From assembly GCF_001403615.1 (NCBI RefSeq), contig NZ_LN879452.1:1-64000 (forward strand): a DNA stretch of 64,000 nucleotides. The letters are read 5' to 3'. Both the position numbers and the translations under genes were made by a program. The DNA is from Desnuesiella massiliensis (GTDB taxonomy: Bacteria > Bacillota > Clostridia > Clostridiales > Clostridiaceae). The notes below the pieces were generated by a model, which was not told the DNA's origin, made no database searches, and saw only the letters and a list, made by a program, of their open reading frames with translations. Positions within the stretch are counted from its first letter, which is position 1. The number at the start of each line of letters is the position of its first letter. Shown piece after piece: positions 20,924-30,964 of this stretch.

Positions 20924-22105
20924 ATGATTGAACTACAAGATATATTTTATGAGCATGGTGAAGATTATAGAAAAACACATAGGCTTCCACTAAATGTGTT
21001 GAAAGCAATGAGTGCAATTGGAGCATGCAGAACAGCGGAGCTTGGAGGGCATGTAGATGAATGTGATGAGTGCGGTCACGTAAGAATATCCTATAACTCT
21101 TGCAGAAACAGACATTGTCCTAAATGTCAGACTCTTGCTAAAGAAAAATGGCTTGAAGATAGAAAGAATGACCTTCTACCCGTAGGGTATTTTCATGTAG
21201 TTTTCACTATACCAGAAGAATTAAACTATCTGGCACTTGCAAACCAGAAAGAACTTTATTCTACTTTGTTTCAGGCAGCATCTGAAACTCTTTTAGAGCT
21301 TGGAAGAGATACAAAGTATCTAGGAGCTGAAATTGGATTTACCTCAATACTTCATACCTGGGGGCAAAACTTGATGCATCACCCTCATGTGCATTGTATT
21401 GTTCCAAGCGGAGGCTTATCTCTTGATGGTACTCGCTGGATAAATAGTAAAGAGGACTTTTTTATACCAGTTAAGGTGCTTTCCAGAAAATTTAGAGGAA
21501 AGTTTTTGTATTATCTTAAAAAGTCTTACTATAATAGAAAGCTAAAATTTATCGGAGATAATCACGAGTTGATTGAAAATCAAGCTTTTCAATGCTTTGT
21601 AGATAAACTATACAAGAAAGAATGGGTAGTATACTGCAAGCCGCCATTTTCCAGTGCGGAGCACGTACTTGAATATTTAGGCAGATATACCCACAGAGTA
21701 GCTATTTCTAACAATAGATTGGTTTTCTTTGATAATGGATATGTCACTTTTAAGTGGAGAGATTATAGGGATAATAATAAGCAGAAGTTTATGACTGTCA
21801 CAGCAGAAGAATTTATCCGAAGGTTTCTTATGCATGTTTTGCCTGATAAGTTTGTGAAAATTCGTCACTATGGAATCCTAAGCAATCGTAACAGAGTTAC
21901 AAAACTTAAGAAATGCAAAGAGCTTACAGGTTCAGTTTTTAAGATAACTTCCACAACTAAATTAAGCTCGACAGAGCTACTTTTTAAGCTGACAGGGATA
22001 GACTTAAATGTTTGTCCTTGCTGCACGAAAGGGAAAATGTTAAGAACAGGCAAATTACAGCCTAAAAACTTTTCTCCACCGAAGGTAGCCAAGAAAATTT
22101 CATAG
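20924..22105 (+). CDS. IS91-family HUH transposase
   Basis: A 393-residue rolling-circle transposase. The N-terminal zinc ribbon is CDECGHVRISYNSCRNRHC followed by PKC. The HUH motif is HHPHVHCIVP near residue 152. The two-tyrosine motif YLGRYTHR (Y-x3-Y) is near residue 250. Together these are diagnostic for the IS91/IS801 group. It appears complete. A second cysteine cluster, CPCCTKGKML, lies near the C-terminus. Confidence 0.95.
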   Translation: MIELQDIFYEHGEDYRKTHRLPLNVLKAMSAIGACRTAELGGHVDECDECGHVRISYNSCRNRHCPKCQTLAKEKWLEDRKNDLLPVGYFHVVFTIPEELNYLALANQKELYSTLFQAASETLLELGRDTKYLGAEIGFTSILHTWGQNLMHHPHVHCIVPSGGLSLDGTRWINSKEDFFIPVKVLSRKFRGKFLYYLKKSYYNRKLKFIGDNHELIENQAFQCFVDKLYKKEWVVYCKPPFSSAEHVLEYLGRYTHRVAISNNRLVFFDNGYVTFKWRDYRDNNKQKFMTVTAEEFIRRFLMHVLPDKFVKIRHYGILSNRNRVTKLKKCKELTGSVFKITSTTKLSSTELLFKLTGIDLNVCPCCTKGKMLRTGKLQPKNFSPPKVAKKIS

Positions 22106-22377
22106 CGCACATTTTGGGGAGGGGGAAAAACTACAAAGGAAGTTTGTTAATATATTCTTTAAGATGATTATATTAGGCTTTGTTCCAATATTGGTATAAA
22201 AATTGGAGTTAAGTTTGGATTTAGGGAAAGAGAAGTTCAATTCAAACTCCATAGTTTGGTGGTACGCGGCTTCGTCCTATAGATTGTTTCGGAAATTGAG
22301 CAGCTTTTGATTCAAGGCATGATTTAAGCTTGAAATCAAACTGCTCTCTTTCTCGGCTCAACTTCCGAATCCAACTC

Positions 22378-22397
22378 TATTCATTTTGTGAACTCAT
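22378..22397 (-). pseudogene. Severed start of the ftsW-like gene
   Basis: On the minus strand GGAGGG precedes an ATG at 22395-22397 that overlaps the padR stop as ATGA. Native sequence ends within a few bases, after ATGAGTTC, where the IS right end begins; read into the IS the frame stops after six codons. Joining ATGAGTTC to the left flank at about 19919 restores a frame reading M-S-S-N-K-I-E-N. This identifies the original start and shows translational coupling to padR. Confidence 0.7.
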
Positions 22398-22729
22398 AGA
22401 TTTCCCTCCCATAAAAAATTATTAACTGCCTCACTAAAGGTTATCCATTCCTCTTGTTTTTCTTTAGCATATTTCTGGCCTTTTTCCGTAAGCATGTAAT
22501 ATTTTCTTTTTCTTCCGCTCTCACCATCACTCCAAAAGGATTCTATGAAGGCTTCACTTTCTAAAGCATGAAGTATAGGATATAGAGTTCCTTCTTTAAA
22601 GAAGAAAACCCCATTAGACTTTTTTTCTAACTCCTTTATCATTTCATAACCATACATATTTTTATCTTTTAAGAGGCCTAATATAAGTATGGTGGTACTG
22701 CCCTTTAAAAGCTCTTTATTAATTTTCAT
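22394..22729 (-). CDS. PadR-family transcriptional regulator
   Basis: A 111-residue PadR winged-helix repressor. The characteristic stretches LKDKNMYGYEMIKELEKKS and FKEGTLYPILHALE lie at ~20-55, and the C-terminal dimerisation helix ends in NNFLWEGNL. It was originally followed, with a 4-nt overlap, by the ftsW-like gene, a common clostridial padR-plus-prefixed-permease pair. A perfect 34-bp palindrome directly upstream is the probable operator for autoregulation. The ligand is unknown. Confidence 0.92.
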   Translation of the reverse strand: MKINKELLKGSTTILILGLLKDKNMYGYEMIKELEKKSNGVFFFKEGTLYPILHALESEAFIESFWSDGESGRKRKYYMLTEKGQKYAKEKQEEWITFSEAVNNFLWEGNL

Positions 22730-22747
22730 GAAAAACCCTCCTTTGAA

Positions 22748-22781
22748 TACCTAGTAATACTATACATAGTATTACTAGGTA
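22748..22781. promoter_or_regulatory. Perfect 34-bp palindrome, probable PadR operator
   Basis: Left arm TACCTAGTAATACTAT (22748-22763), a 2-bp centre, and the exact complement ATAGTATTACTAGGTA (22766-22781). It lies 18 bp before the padR start codon, in the promoter position. The arms hold a 9-bp TAGTAATAC core typical of dimeric winged-helix binding sites. Confidence 0.75.
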
Positions 22782-22928
22782 TAAATATAACACTATAATT
22801 GGAATATTTCAATATAAATAATAAATGATCTAAAAATGTGTAATTAGTAACAAGCATTGGAATAGTTTGTTGATGATTGCTTTTTACAGGTATATAATTT
22901 AGTTAAGGTTTTATTATTTTAGGCATAA

Positions 22929-22976
22929 TAAAAAATAACAAGTCAAATATACGAGTAGACTGACTAGTTATTTTTT
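22929..22976. terminator. Hairpin ahead of the GNAT gene, terminator-like
   Basis: AAAATAACAAGTCA pairs with TGACTAGTTATTTT (two mismatches) and is followed by T residues. It ends about 30 nt before the GNAT start, so it may attenuate transcription or terminate reading from upstream. Confidence 0.5.
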
Positions 22977-23005
22977 GGAGATGCCTTATTAAGAAGGTGC
23001 TAGCT

Positions 23006-23524
23006 GTGTTAAAAGGTAATAGAGTATTATTAAGATCTGTGGAAAAGAAGGATGTAAATATATTCTATGAAATGTGGTGTGATGAAGAAATTAGAAAGTA
23101 TGATGGTGGCTATTTAGTTCCTCCAACAAAGGAATACATACTTGAAAATTTCAATAGATTTATGAATTTAAATAAGAAGTATCTTAGCATAATAAACGAA
23201 AAAGGCGTGCTTATAGGCTATATAACCTATGAAGAGGTAAGGGATTTTAATAGTATATATGTGATGGGAATAACTTTAGGAAAGGATTTCTGGAGCAGGG
23301 GTTATGGCACAGACTCTATAAATACCTTACTGAAATTTTTATTTATGAGTAAGGCAGCACAAAGGGTAGAGCTTGATGTAGTTGATTATAATGTTAGAGC
23401 TATAGGCTGCTATAAAAAATGTGGTTTTAAAGAAGAGGGTAGAAAAAGAAAGAGATATTTTTCAGAGGGACAATATAGAGATTTGATAATTATGGGTATA
23501 CTAAGAGAAGAGTTTATAAAATAA
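23006..23524 (+). CDS. GNAT-family (RimJ/RimL-type) N-acetyltransferase
   Basis: About 172 residues with the acetyltransf_3 pattern: LKGNRVLLRSVEKKD at the N-terminus, ITLGKDFWSRGYGTDSI as the acetyl-CoA loop and LDVVDYNVRAIGCYKKCGF. Such enzymes acetylate protein N-termini or small amines; the substrate is not deducible. GTG 23006 is chosen over GTG 22997 because AAGAAGG ends at 22997 and the protein family usually begins with LKG. It is a single gene between padR and addB. Confidence 0.85.
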   Translation: MLKGNRVLLRSVEKKDVNIFYEMWCDEEIRKYDGGYLVPPTKEYILENFNRFMNLNKKYLSIINEKGVLIGYITYEEVRDFNSIYVMGITLGKDFWSRGYGTDSINTLLKFLFMSKAAQRVELDVVDYNVRAIGCYKKCGFKEEGRKRKRYFSEGQYRDLIIMGILREEFIK

Positions 23525-23613
23525 CTATTATAATTTGATATACTTTATATAGAGGAGGATTTTTGCCTCCTCTATAATTTAATAAGGTTAATTTAGGTAG
23601 GTGAATTAATTTA

Positions 23614-26600
23614 ATGAGCATACGATTTATATATGGCAGGGCAGGAAGTGGTAAAAGCACCAGGTGCCTTCAAGAAATAAAAAAGAGAATAGAAGAGGGC
23701 ACAGATAAAAAGTTAATACTGATGGTACCAGAGCAATTTTCCTTCCAAGCTGAAAGAAATCTACTAAGAACCATAGGAGAGGAAAATTTATTAAAGGCTG
23801 AGGTGTTAAGCTTTAAGAGAATGGCTCATAGAGTTTTTAATGAGCTAGGGGGAGTTAAGCATAAAAGAATGAATGATGCAGGTAAAAGCATGCTCTTATA
23901 CTCTATTATAGAGGATTTAAAAGAGGATATGACAGCTTTTAAAAATGCTGCTAAACAGCAAGGGTTCACGGATATTGTAGCTGAGGCTATAACGGAATTT
24001 AAAAAATATAATATTACCCCGGAAATATTAATTAATGTTAGTGAAGGCTTAGAAAGTGACTTATTAAAGGATAAAATAAAGGATTTAAGCAATATATATA
24101 ATGTTTTTCAGAATACCATTCATAAAAACTATATAGACCCAGAAGATGAGCTTACCTTATTATCACAAAAACTTGAAGGTTGTAATATGTATCATGAAGC
24201 AGAGTTTTGGTTTGATGAATTTACTACTTTTACCCCTCAGCAATATGGAGTTATTGAGAGGCTTATGGTATGTGCTAGTAATATAAATATAGCCCTTTGC
24301 ATGGATAGTAATAAGCTAACGGATATAGAAGAAAATACAGATATATTTGATGGAATAAAGAATACAGAAAAAAGACTTTTAGCTCTAGCTGAAACTCATA
24401 ATTTAGGATATTTAAAGCCTTTAGATTTAAATGAAGAGTATTCTAAGAGATATCATAATAGGGAAGAACTTAGTCAAATAGAAAGACACTTTTTTAGTTA
24501 TCCTTATAACTCTTATAAGAAGGAAACAAATAATATAAGACTATATAAAGCTTTGAATAATTATGAAGAAATAGAGAATGTAGCTAAGGATATATTGAGA
24601 TTAGTAAGAGAAGGAAAGGATAAAGAGTGGCAGGACTATAGATTCAGAGATATAGCCGTGGTATGCAGGGATATAGATAATTATGAGAAGATTATATCCG
24701 TAGTATTTAGAGAATTCGGTATACCTTATTTTATGGATAAGAAAAGAGATGTTATGAATAACGCTCTAGTGGTACTCATAACCTCAGTATTCGATATATT
24801 CATAAAAAACTGGTCCTATGATAGTATATTTAGATACTTAAAAAGTGGGTTAACAGGTATATCTATGGACTCTATTGATATTCTTGAAAATTATGTACTG
24901 GCTAATGGCATAAAGGGAAAACGTTGGACTGAAGAAGAGTTTTGGAAGGATAATATAAATTATAGCTTAGATGCTAGTTCTGAAGAAATCAATGCTGATA
25001 CTAATACTATAAATATAGTTAATGAAACTAAGGACGAAGTAGTAGCGCCATTACTTAGGCTGCAGAAGAGTATAAAGAAGGATAATAGTGTTAGAGGATA
25101 TTGTACTGCAATCTATGACTTCTTAGTAGAGCTAGAGGTACTAAGCAGGATAGAGCAGTGGTGCGATCATTTTAGCAGTGAAGGTATGCAGGAGAAAGTA
25201 GATGAATATGAGCAGATAGTGGATTTAGTCATAGGATTATTGGATCAGATGGTAGAAGTCATGGGAGAAGAGAAGCTTGATATTAAGGAGTTCATAAAAA
25301 TTCTTAATGTGGGATTCTTAAAATGTGAAATGGGACTCATACCTGTAGCCCTTGACCAAGTTACTATTGGAGATATTGCAAGAATAAAAACTCAAGGAGT
25401 GAAGGCAGTATATATAGTAGGGGTAAATGATGGCATATTCCCTAGGGCTTCTAAGGATGAGGGGATTTTATCAGATATTGACAGAATTACCTTAAAAGAA
25501 AAAGGTATAGAGTTAGCAGCAGATACTAAAACTAAGGCCTTTGAGGAGCAGTTTTTGGTATATACAGCTCTAACCTTAGCTAATGATTATATGATGCTCA
25601 GCTATCCTCTAGCAGACTTTGAAGGAAAGGCTTTAAGGCCTTCAGTGGTAGTATCAAGATTAAAGAAGATTATTCCAAAAATTAAGGAAGAAAGTGAAAT
25701 AGTTAAACAAAATAAAAGTATTGTAAGCATAGATGAAGTAGCGGCACCTCAGCCTACCTTTAACAAATTAATCTCAGCTCTAAGAAGAAAACATGAAGGA
25801 GAAGAGATGGATGAGTTTTGGCAAGAGGTATATCATTGGTATGAAGATAAGAAAGACTGGAGAGAAAAAGCTGAGAGAGTTTTTAAGGGGTTAGATTACA
25901 ATAATCAGGTAGAAAGTATAAATAGTGAAAAAGCCAGAAATCTATATGGAAGACCTTACTTTAGTGTTTCTAGATTAGAAAAGTATGCAGAGTGTCCTTT
26001 TGCTTACTTTGTGCAGTATGGTTTAAAAGCGAAAGATAGAAAGGTTTATGAGCTTACAGCTCCTGACTTAGGAAGCTTTATGCATGAGGTTATAGATAAT
26101 TTTTCAAAGTATGTGGATGATAAAAAAATACCTTGGGAAGAACTATCCCTTGAATATTGCAGAGATATAATATCTAAGATGGTGGACGAAAAGTTAGATC
26201 AAAACAAGTCTTCTATTTTAAATAGCTCTGCAAAATACAAATACATAGCTGGAAGGTTAAAAAGAATTTTAACTAAATCTGTATCCATTGTTTCAGAGCA
26301 AATGAAAAGAAGTAATTTTAAGACACTAGCGCATGAATTGGTTTTTGGAAAAGGAGAAGACCTCCCTCCTCTTACTTTAACTTTACCCTCAGGAGAAGAG
26401 ATGCAGCTTAGAGGAAGAATAGATAGAGTAGATGCTCTAGATATAGAAGGTGAAACCTATATAAGAATTATTGATTATAAATCAGGAAGCAAGCAATTAG
26501 ATTTATCAGAGGTTTATTATGGATTACAAATTCAACTTTTGATATATCTTGAAGCTATACTGCAAAACTCTGAAGCTTTTATTCATAAGCAGGCCATACC

Positions 26601-27111
26601 AGGCGCCATCTTTTATTTTAAGATAGATGACCCTATAATCAGCGGAGATTCTCATATGCAGGAAGAAGAGATAAAGGAGAGCATATTGAAAAAGCTAAAA
26701 TTAAAGGGGCTATTATTAAATGATGTAAAGGTAGTAAAAGAAATGGATAAGACCATAAGCGGATATTCTTTAATAATTCCTGCTAGATTGAATAAAGGTG
26801 ATAGCCTAGGTAAAAGCAATTCTTTAATCACTAGAGAACAATTTGATATATTAAGAGAATATGTGAGAGAAAGTCTTGTGAGCTTATGTGATGAAATGCT
26901 TAAAGGCGATATAAAAATAAAACCTTCTAAGAATAAGAAATATTCTGCTTGTGATTATTGTTCCTATGCCGCCATATGCCAATTTGATCCTAGTATAAAG
27001 GATAATAGCTATAGGTATGTAAACAAGAAAAAAGATGAGGATGTTTGGAATTTAATGAAGGATAAAATAAAAGCCGTAGTGGAAGGAGGAAAGCAGCATG
27101 GGGGAAACTAA
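23614..27111 (+). CDS. addB: ATP-dependent helicase/nuclease AddAB, subunit B
   Basis: A 1165-residue subunit of the AddAB recombinational-repair nuclease that processes double-strand ends and recognises Chi. Walker A GRAGSGKST is at residues 8-16. The C-terminal nuclease domain contains the split iron-sulfur cysteines C794 (ECPFAYF) and C1113, C1116, C1122 (CDYCSYAAIC), plus the nuclease residues in DYKSG. Length matches the family. It overlaps addA by 14 nt, indicating coupled translation. Confidence 0.96.
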   Translation: MSIRFIYGRAGSGKSTRCLQEIKKRIEEGTDKKLILMVPEQFSFQAERNLLRTIGEENLLKAEVLSFKRMAHRVFNELGGVKHKRMNDAGKSMLLYSIIEDLKEDMTAFKNAAKQQGFTDIVAEAITEFKKYNITPEILINVSEGLESDLLKDKIKDLSNIYNVFQNTIHKNYIDPEDELTLLSQKLEGCNMYHEAEFWFDEFTTFTPQQYGVIERLMVCASNINIALCMDSNKLTDIEENTDIFDGIKNTEKRLLALAETHNLGYLKPLDLNEEYSKRYHNREELSQIERHFFSYPYNSYKKETNNIRLYKALNNYEEIENVAKDILRLVREGKDKEWQDYRFRDIAVVCRDIDNYEKIISVVFREFGIPYFMDKKRDVMNNALVVLITSVFDIFIKNWSYDSIFRYLKSGLTGISMDSIDILENYVLANGIKGKRWTEEEFWKDNINYSLDASSEEINADTNTINIVNETKDEVVAPLLRLQKSIKKDNSVRGYCTAIYDFLVELEVLSRIEQWCDHFSSEGMQEKVDEYEQIVDLVIGLLDQMVEVMGEEKLDIKEFIKILNVGFLKCEMGLIPVALDQVTIGDIARIKTQGVKAVYIVGVNDGIFPRASKDEGILSDIDRITLKEKGIELAADTKTKAFEEQFLVYTALTLANDYMMLSYPLADFEGKALRPSVVVSRLKKIIPKIKEESEIVKQNKSIVSIDEVAAPQPTFNKLISALRRKHEGEEMDEFWQEVYHWYEDKKDWREKAERVFKGLDYNNQVESINSEKARNLYGRPYFSVSRLEKYAECPFAYFVQYGLKAKDRKVYELTAPDLGSFMHEVIDNFSKYVDDKKIPWEELSLEYCRDIISKMVDEKLDQNKSSILNSSAKYKYIAGRLKRILTKSVSIVSEQMKRSNFKTLAHELVFGKGEDLPPLTLTLPSGEEMQLRGRIDRVDALDIEGETYIRIIDYKSGSKQLDLSEVYYGLQIQLLIYLEAILQNSEAFIHKQAIPGAIFYFKIDDPIISGDSHMQEEEIKESILKKLKLKGLLLNDVKVVKEMDKTISGYSLIIPARLNKGDSLGKSNSLITREQFDILREYVRESLVSLCDEMLKGDIKIKPSKNKKYSACDYCSYAAICQFDPSIKDNSYRYVNKKKDEDVWNLMKDKIKAVVEGGKQHGGN

Positions 27112-30100
27112 ATGGACTAAGGAACAACAGATGGCCATAGAAACTAGAGGTTGTAATCTCTTAGTAGCAGCAGCGGCAGGATCGGGAAAAACCGCAGTAC
27201 TAGTTCAAAGGATCATAAACATGATAACAGACAAAAATAATCCTGTTGATATAGATAGGCTGCTAGTAGTGACCTTTACCAGCGCTGCAGCTTCAGAAAT
27301 GAGGGAGAGAATAGGGGAGGCTATCTCTAAGGAATTAGATAAAGACCCTAGCTCAAAATTGCTTCAAAGACAGCTTACACTATTAAATCGTTCTAATATA
27401 ACCACAATGCACTCCTTCTGCTTAGATGTGATAAAAAATAATTTTCATCATATTGATTTAGACCCTAATTTTAGAATTGCAGATGAAACTGAGGGCATAC
27501 TTTTAAAGCAAGAAGTGCTTCAAGAAATGTTTGAGGATAATTATGAGAAAAAGGATTCTTGTTTCTTACAGTTAGTTGAAGCCTATGGTGGAGGAAAGGA
27601 TGATAAGAAGCTTCAAGAGATAGTGAATTCTCTATACAGCTTTACCATGAGTGGGCCTTGGCCTAAAAAGTGGCTAAATGAGAAAGCAGAGGATTTTAAT
27701 TTACCAGAAGATTTTGATATACTTAACAGTTCTTGGGGCAAAGTTCTTAGAGAGGCTAGTGCATTAGAGCTTTTACAGTGTAAAAAGCATATACTAAAAG
27801 CTATAGATTTATGTAAGGACACTGCTGGACTAGAACCCTATGTGGAGACTTTTAACGAAGACTTAAACTTGGTAGAGGCATTAATGGAGGTTTTAGAAAA
27901 AGGATATGATGACTTTTACTATAACCTTCGTGAAAGTTCCTTTAGTAAAATAAAGACTGTTAAAAAGGATAAGATTTCAGATGAAGAGGTACAAGAAAAG
28001 GTTAAGAAAATAAGAGATGAGGTAAAGGATAGAATCAAGGATTTAAAAGAAAAAGTGTTTATAATGCCTGAAGCACAGGTAAAAGAGGATTTTAAATTCA
28101 TGTATCCTTTAATAAAATGTCTTTGTGAGTTAGTAATAGATTTTAGCCACAGGTACACTCAAAAGAAAAAGGAAAGAGGCATAATTGACTACAATGATAT
28201 GGAGCATTACTGCCTTCAGATTTTAACCTCAGAAGCTGAAGACGATAAGATATATCCATCTTCTATAGCTTTAAATTTAAGAGAAAAGTTTGAAGAAGTG
28301 CTGGTAGACGAGTATCAAGATAGTAACAATGTGCAAGAAACCATCATAAACATGGTGTCAAGAAAGTTTGAAAGCACACCTAATGTATTTATGGTAGGAG
28401 ATGTAAAACAAAGTATCTATAGATTTAGGCAAGCAAAGCCGGAACTTTTTATAGAAAAATATAAAAGCTACTCAGAAGAAAATAGTAAAGATAGAAAAAT
28501 TCTGCTATATAAGAACTTTAGAAGCAGAGATGAAGTGATAAGAGGGGTAAATTATATATTTAAACAGCTTATGTCCTCTAGGATAGGAGAATTAGATTAT
28601 GATGAAAAAGAGGCTTTAAATCTAGGTGCTAGTTTTAAGGAGTTTGAAGAGGAAGAGGCTACAGTTGGAGGAGAGCTGGAGCTTCACATATTAGATAGAA
28701 GTGGAAATAATGAAGATAATGAAGAAGCTGCAGAGGAAGACGTGGAAACTGAGGAATTAGAAGCACGAAGTGACTCCGTAACAGAAGAAGAATTAGATTC
28801 CATGCAGTTAGAGGCCAGAATGGTGGCAAGAAGGATAAAAGAGCTTATTAACCCATCAGAGGGAAAAGAGTTTATGGTTTATGATAAGGAATTAGGAGAT
28901 TATAGACCAGTAAGATATAGGGATATTGTAATACTGCTTAGGGCTACCGCTAATTGGGCGCAGGTTTTTACTGAGGAACTAGGTATTGAAAATATACCCG
29001 TATATGCAGACTCTTCTGTAGGTTATTTCGATACCATTGAGATCAGAACTGTGATGGCTCTACTTCAAATCATCGATAATCCTCTTCAAGATATACCTAT
29101 GGTATCACTGTTAAGATCACCAATTTTCTCTTTTACTCCAGAGGAATTAGCAGATTTAAGAATTATAGACAGGGAAAAGTATTTTTATGAAACCATAAAG
29201 GACCTAGGTGAGAAAAGGGAGGAGCATAAAGAAATTTATAACGAAGCTCTATTAGATAAATGCAGTTTCGTAATAGCATGTATTAAAAAATGGAGAGAGA
29301 AGTCATTATATATGCCTATTGATGAATTTATATGGTATTTATATATGGACACTGCTTATTATGGGTATGTAGGAGCTATGCCAAATGGAGCTCAACGCCA
29401 AGCTAACTTAAGAATATTATTTCAAAGGGCAAAGCAATATAATGAAACTAGTTTTAGTGGGCTATTTAATTTTATAAACTTTATTCAAAGGCTGAGAAAA
29501 AATAGCGGAGATATGGGAAGTGCTAAAATACTAGGTGAAAACGAAGACGTAATAAGAATAATGAGTATACATAAAAGCAAAGGCTTAGAGTTTCCAGTAG
29601 TTATACTTTCAGGTTGCGGAAAAAGATTTAATATGCAGGATTTAAATAACAGCATATTATTACATGAAGACTTAGGTATCGGTGCAGATTATGTAGATAT
29701 AGAAAAGAGACTTAGCTATGGAACTTTATTAAAGCAAGCTATTAAAAGAAAATTTAAGTTAGAAACCTTGTCAGAAGAGATGAGGGTGCTTTATGTAGCC
29801 TTTACCAGAGCTAAGGAAAAGCTCATTATAACAGGATCTGTGGATAACCTTGAAAAGGCATCAGGAAGATGGTGCAGCAGTGCTTCGGAGGATATGGAAA
29901 AGGTGCCTTCTTCAGAAGTAGCTAAGGGGAATAGCTATTTGGATTGGATAGCCATGGCCCTAGCTAAGCACAAAGATGGAGGGGCTATAAGAAAAGAGGC
30001 TAATGCTAATATAGGAATAACAATTTATGATGAATTATCCACATGGAAAGTGCAATTATGGAGAAAAAATCAAATAATTGTGGATAAAACTTTTGAAACT

Positions 30101-30877
30101 GTGGATGAATTTATAGATTCAGAAGAAGACTTAGGGGATAATTTAGAGAAGAAGTACGCTCATATTATTTCAAATAGGCTAAATTGGCAATATCCTTTAA
30201 TACATTCTGCCAGCATACCTGCCAATATATCTGTATCAGATTTAAAGAGGGCAAAATTAGAAGAAGAGTATAATGGCACTATGGTAAATATGATTAAAGA
30301 ACCAATAATGAAGAAACCACAATTTCTTCAAGAAAAGAAAGGACTCTCGCCAGCAGAACGTGGAACTATTGTACATTTTGTTATGCAGTACTTAGATTTA
30401 AATTTAGTCTACACTATAGATCAAATTGAGGAACAATTAAAGAAAATGATTGATAAGGAACTCATAACAGAAGAGGAAAAGAAGGCTGTAAATGCTAGAA
30501 AGATACTTAACTTTTTTAATAGTGATTTAGGTAAAAGAGTATTAAACTGCTTTAAAACCATAGGTGCTGTTTATAGAGAAATACCTTTCTTTACTGAAAT
30601 ATCTAGCAGGATATTAGATAGCTCCCTTCCAGAAGAGTATGAAAAGGAAATGGTAAGACTTCAAGGGGTTATAGACTGCTTCTTTGAGGAGGAGGATGGT
30701 ATTGTGCTCCTAGATTACAAAACAGACTTTGTAGAAGAAGGAAAAGAAGAGGAAATAAGAAAAAGATATGCAGTACAAATACAATATTATGAAGAGGCTT
30801 TAAGAAAACTCACAGGCAAAAATGTTAAAGAAAAATACTTATACTTATTCTATAATGAAAAAGTATTAGCTATGTAA
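27098..30877 (+). CDS. addA: ATP-dependent helicase/nuclease AddAB, subunit A
   Basis: A 1259-residue UvrD/Rep-type helicase-nuclease. Walker A AAAAGSGKT is at residues 24-32, the helicase motif II region reads LVDEYQDSN, and later motifs include MSIHKSKGLEFPVVIL and LYVAFTRAKEKL. A RecB-type nuclease domain at the C-terminus has GVIDCFFEEEDG and LLDYKTDF. Start and RBS (GGAGG) lie inside the end of addB. A strong hairpin follows the stop. Confidence 0.97.
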   Translation: MGETKWTKEQQMAIETRGCNLLVAAAAGSGKTAVLVQRIINMITDKNNPVDIDRLLVVTFTSAAASEMRERIGEAISKELDKDPSSKLLQRQLTLLNRSNITTMHSFCLDVIKNNFHHIDLDPNFRIADETEGILLKQEVLQEMFEDNYEKKDSCFLQLVEAYGGGKDDKKLQEIVNSLYSFTMSGPWPKKWLNEKAEDFNLPEDFDILNSSWGKVLREASALELLQCKKHILKAIDLCKDTAGLEPYVETFNEDLNLVEALMEVLEKGYDDFYYNLRESSFSKIKTVKKDKISDEEVQEKVKKIRDEVKDRIKDLKEKVFIMPEAQVKEDFKFMYPLIKCLCELVIDFSHRYTQKKKERGIIDYNDMEHYCLQILTSEAEDDKIYPSSIALNLREKFEEVLVDEYQDSNNVQETIINMVSRKFESTPNVFMVGDVKQSIYRFRQAKPELFIEKYKSYSEENSKDRKILLYKNFRSRDEVIRGVNYIFKQLMSSRIGELDYDEKEALNLGASFKEFEEEEATVGGELELHILDRSGNNEDNEEAAEEDVETEELEARSDSVTEEELDSMQLEARMVARRIKELINPSEGKEFMVYDKELGDYRPVRYRDIVILLRATANWAQVFTEELGIENIPVYADSSVGYFDTIEIRTVMALLQIIDNPLQDIPMVSLLRSPIFSFTPEELADLRIIDREKYFYETIKDLGEKREEHKEIYNEALLDKCSFVIACIKKWREKSLYMPIDEFIWYLYMDTAYYGYVGAMPNGAQRQANLRILFQRAKQYNETSFSGLFNFINFIQRLRKNSGDMGSAKILGENEDVIRIMSIHKSKGLEFPVVILSGCGKRFNMQDLNNSILLHEDLGIGADYVDIEKRLSYGTLLKQAIKRKFKLETLSEEMRVLYVAFTRAKEKLIITGSVDNLEKASGRWCSSASEDMEKVPSSEVAKGNSYLDWIAMALAKHKDGGAIRKEANANIGITIYDELSTWKVQLWRKNQIIVDKTFETVDEFIDSEEDLGDNLEKKYAHIISNRLNWQYPLIHSASIPANISVSDLKRAKLEEEYNGTMVNMIKEPIMKKPQFLQEKKGLSPAERGTIVHFVMQYLDLNLVYTIDQIEEQLKKMIDKELITEEEKKAVNARKILNFFNSDLGKRVLNCFKTIGAVYREIPFFTEISSRILDSSLPEEYEKEMVRLQGVIDCFFEEEDGIVLLDYKTDFVEEGKEEEIRKRYAVQIQYYEEALRKLTGKNVKEKYLYLFYNEKVLAM

Positions 30878-30891
30878 TTAAAGTTAGATAA

Positions 30892-30937
30892 TAAAGCATT
30901 GTCTCAGTAACTATTACAATGAGACGATGCTTTATTG
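30892..30937. terminator. Intrinsic terminator between addA and gerAC
   Basis: AAAGCATTGTCTCA pairs with TGAGACGATGCTTT across a 13-nt loop. It separates the convergent addA and germination operons. Confidence 0.75.
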
Positions 30938-30964
30938 TTTAAAGAACATATGAAAGAAGAGGAT

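Larger units (their letters stand above)
19920..22389 (+). mobile_element. IS91-family element with a tyrosine recombinase accessory gene
   Basis: About 2.47 kb. It carries a tyrosine recombinase gene (20081-20911) and an HUH transposase gene (20924-22105). The right end abuts GAAC at 22390-22393, the target tetranucleotide known for IS91, and there is no obvious target duplication. The left end has a CCGCTG/CAGCGG hairpin at 19930-19944 and a 9-bp stem at 19985-20016. The right end has a long imperfect fold-back over ~22285-22376. It sits inside the first codons of an ftsW-like gene. Confidence 0.85.
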
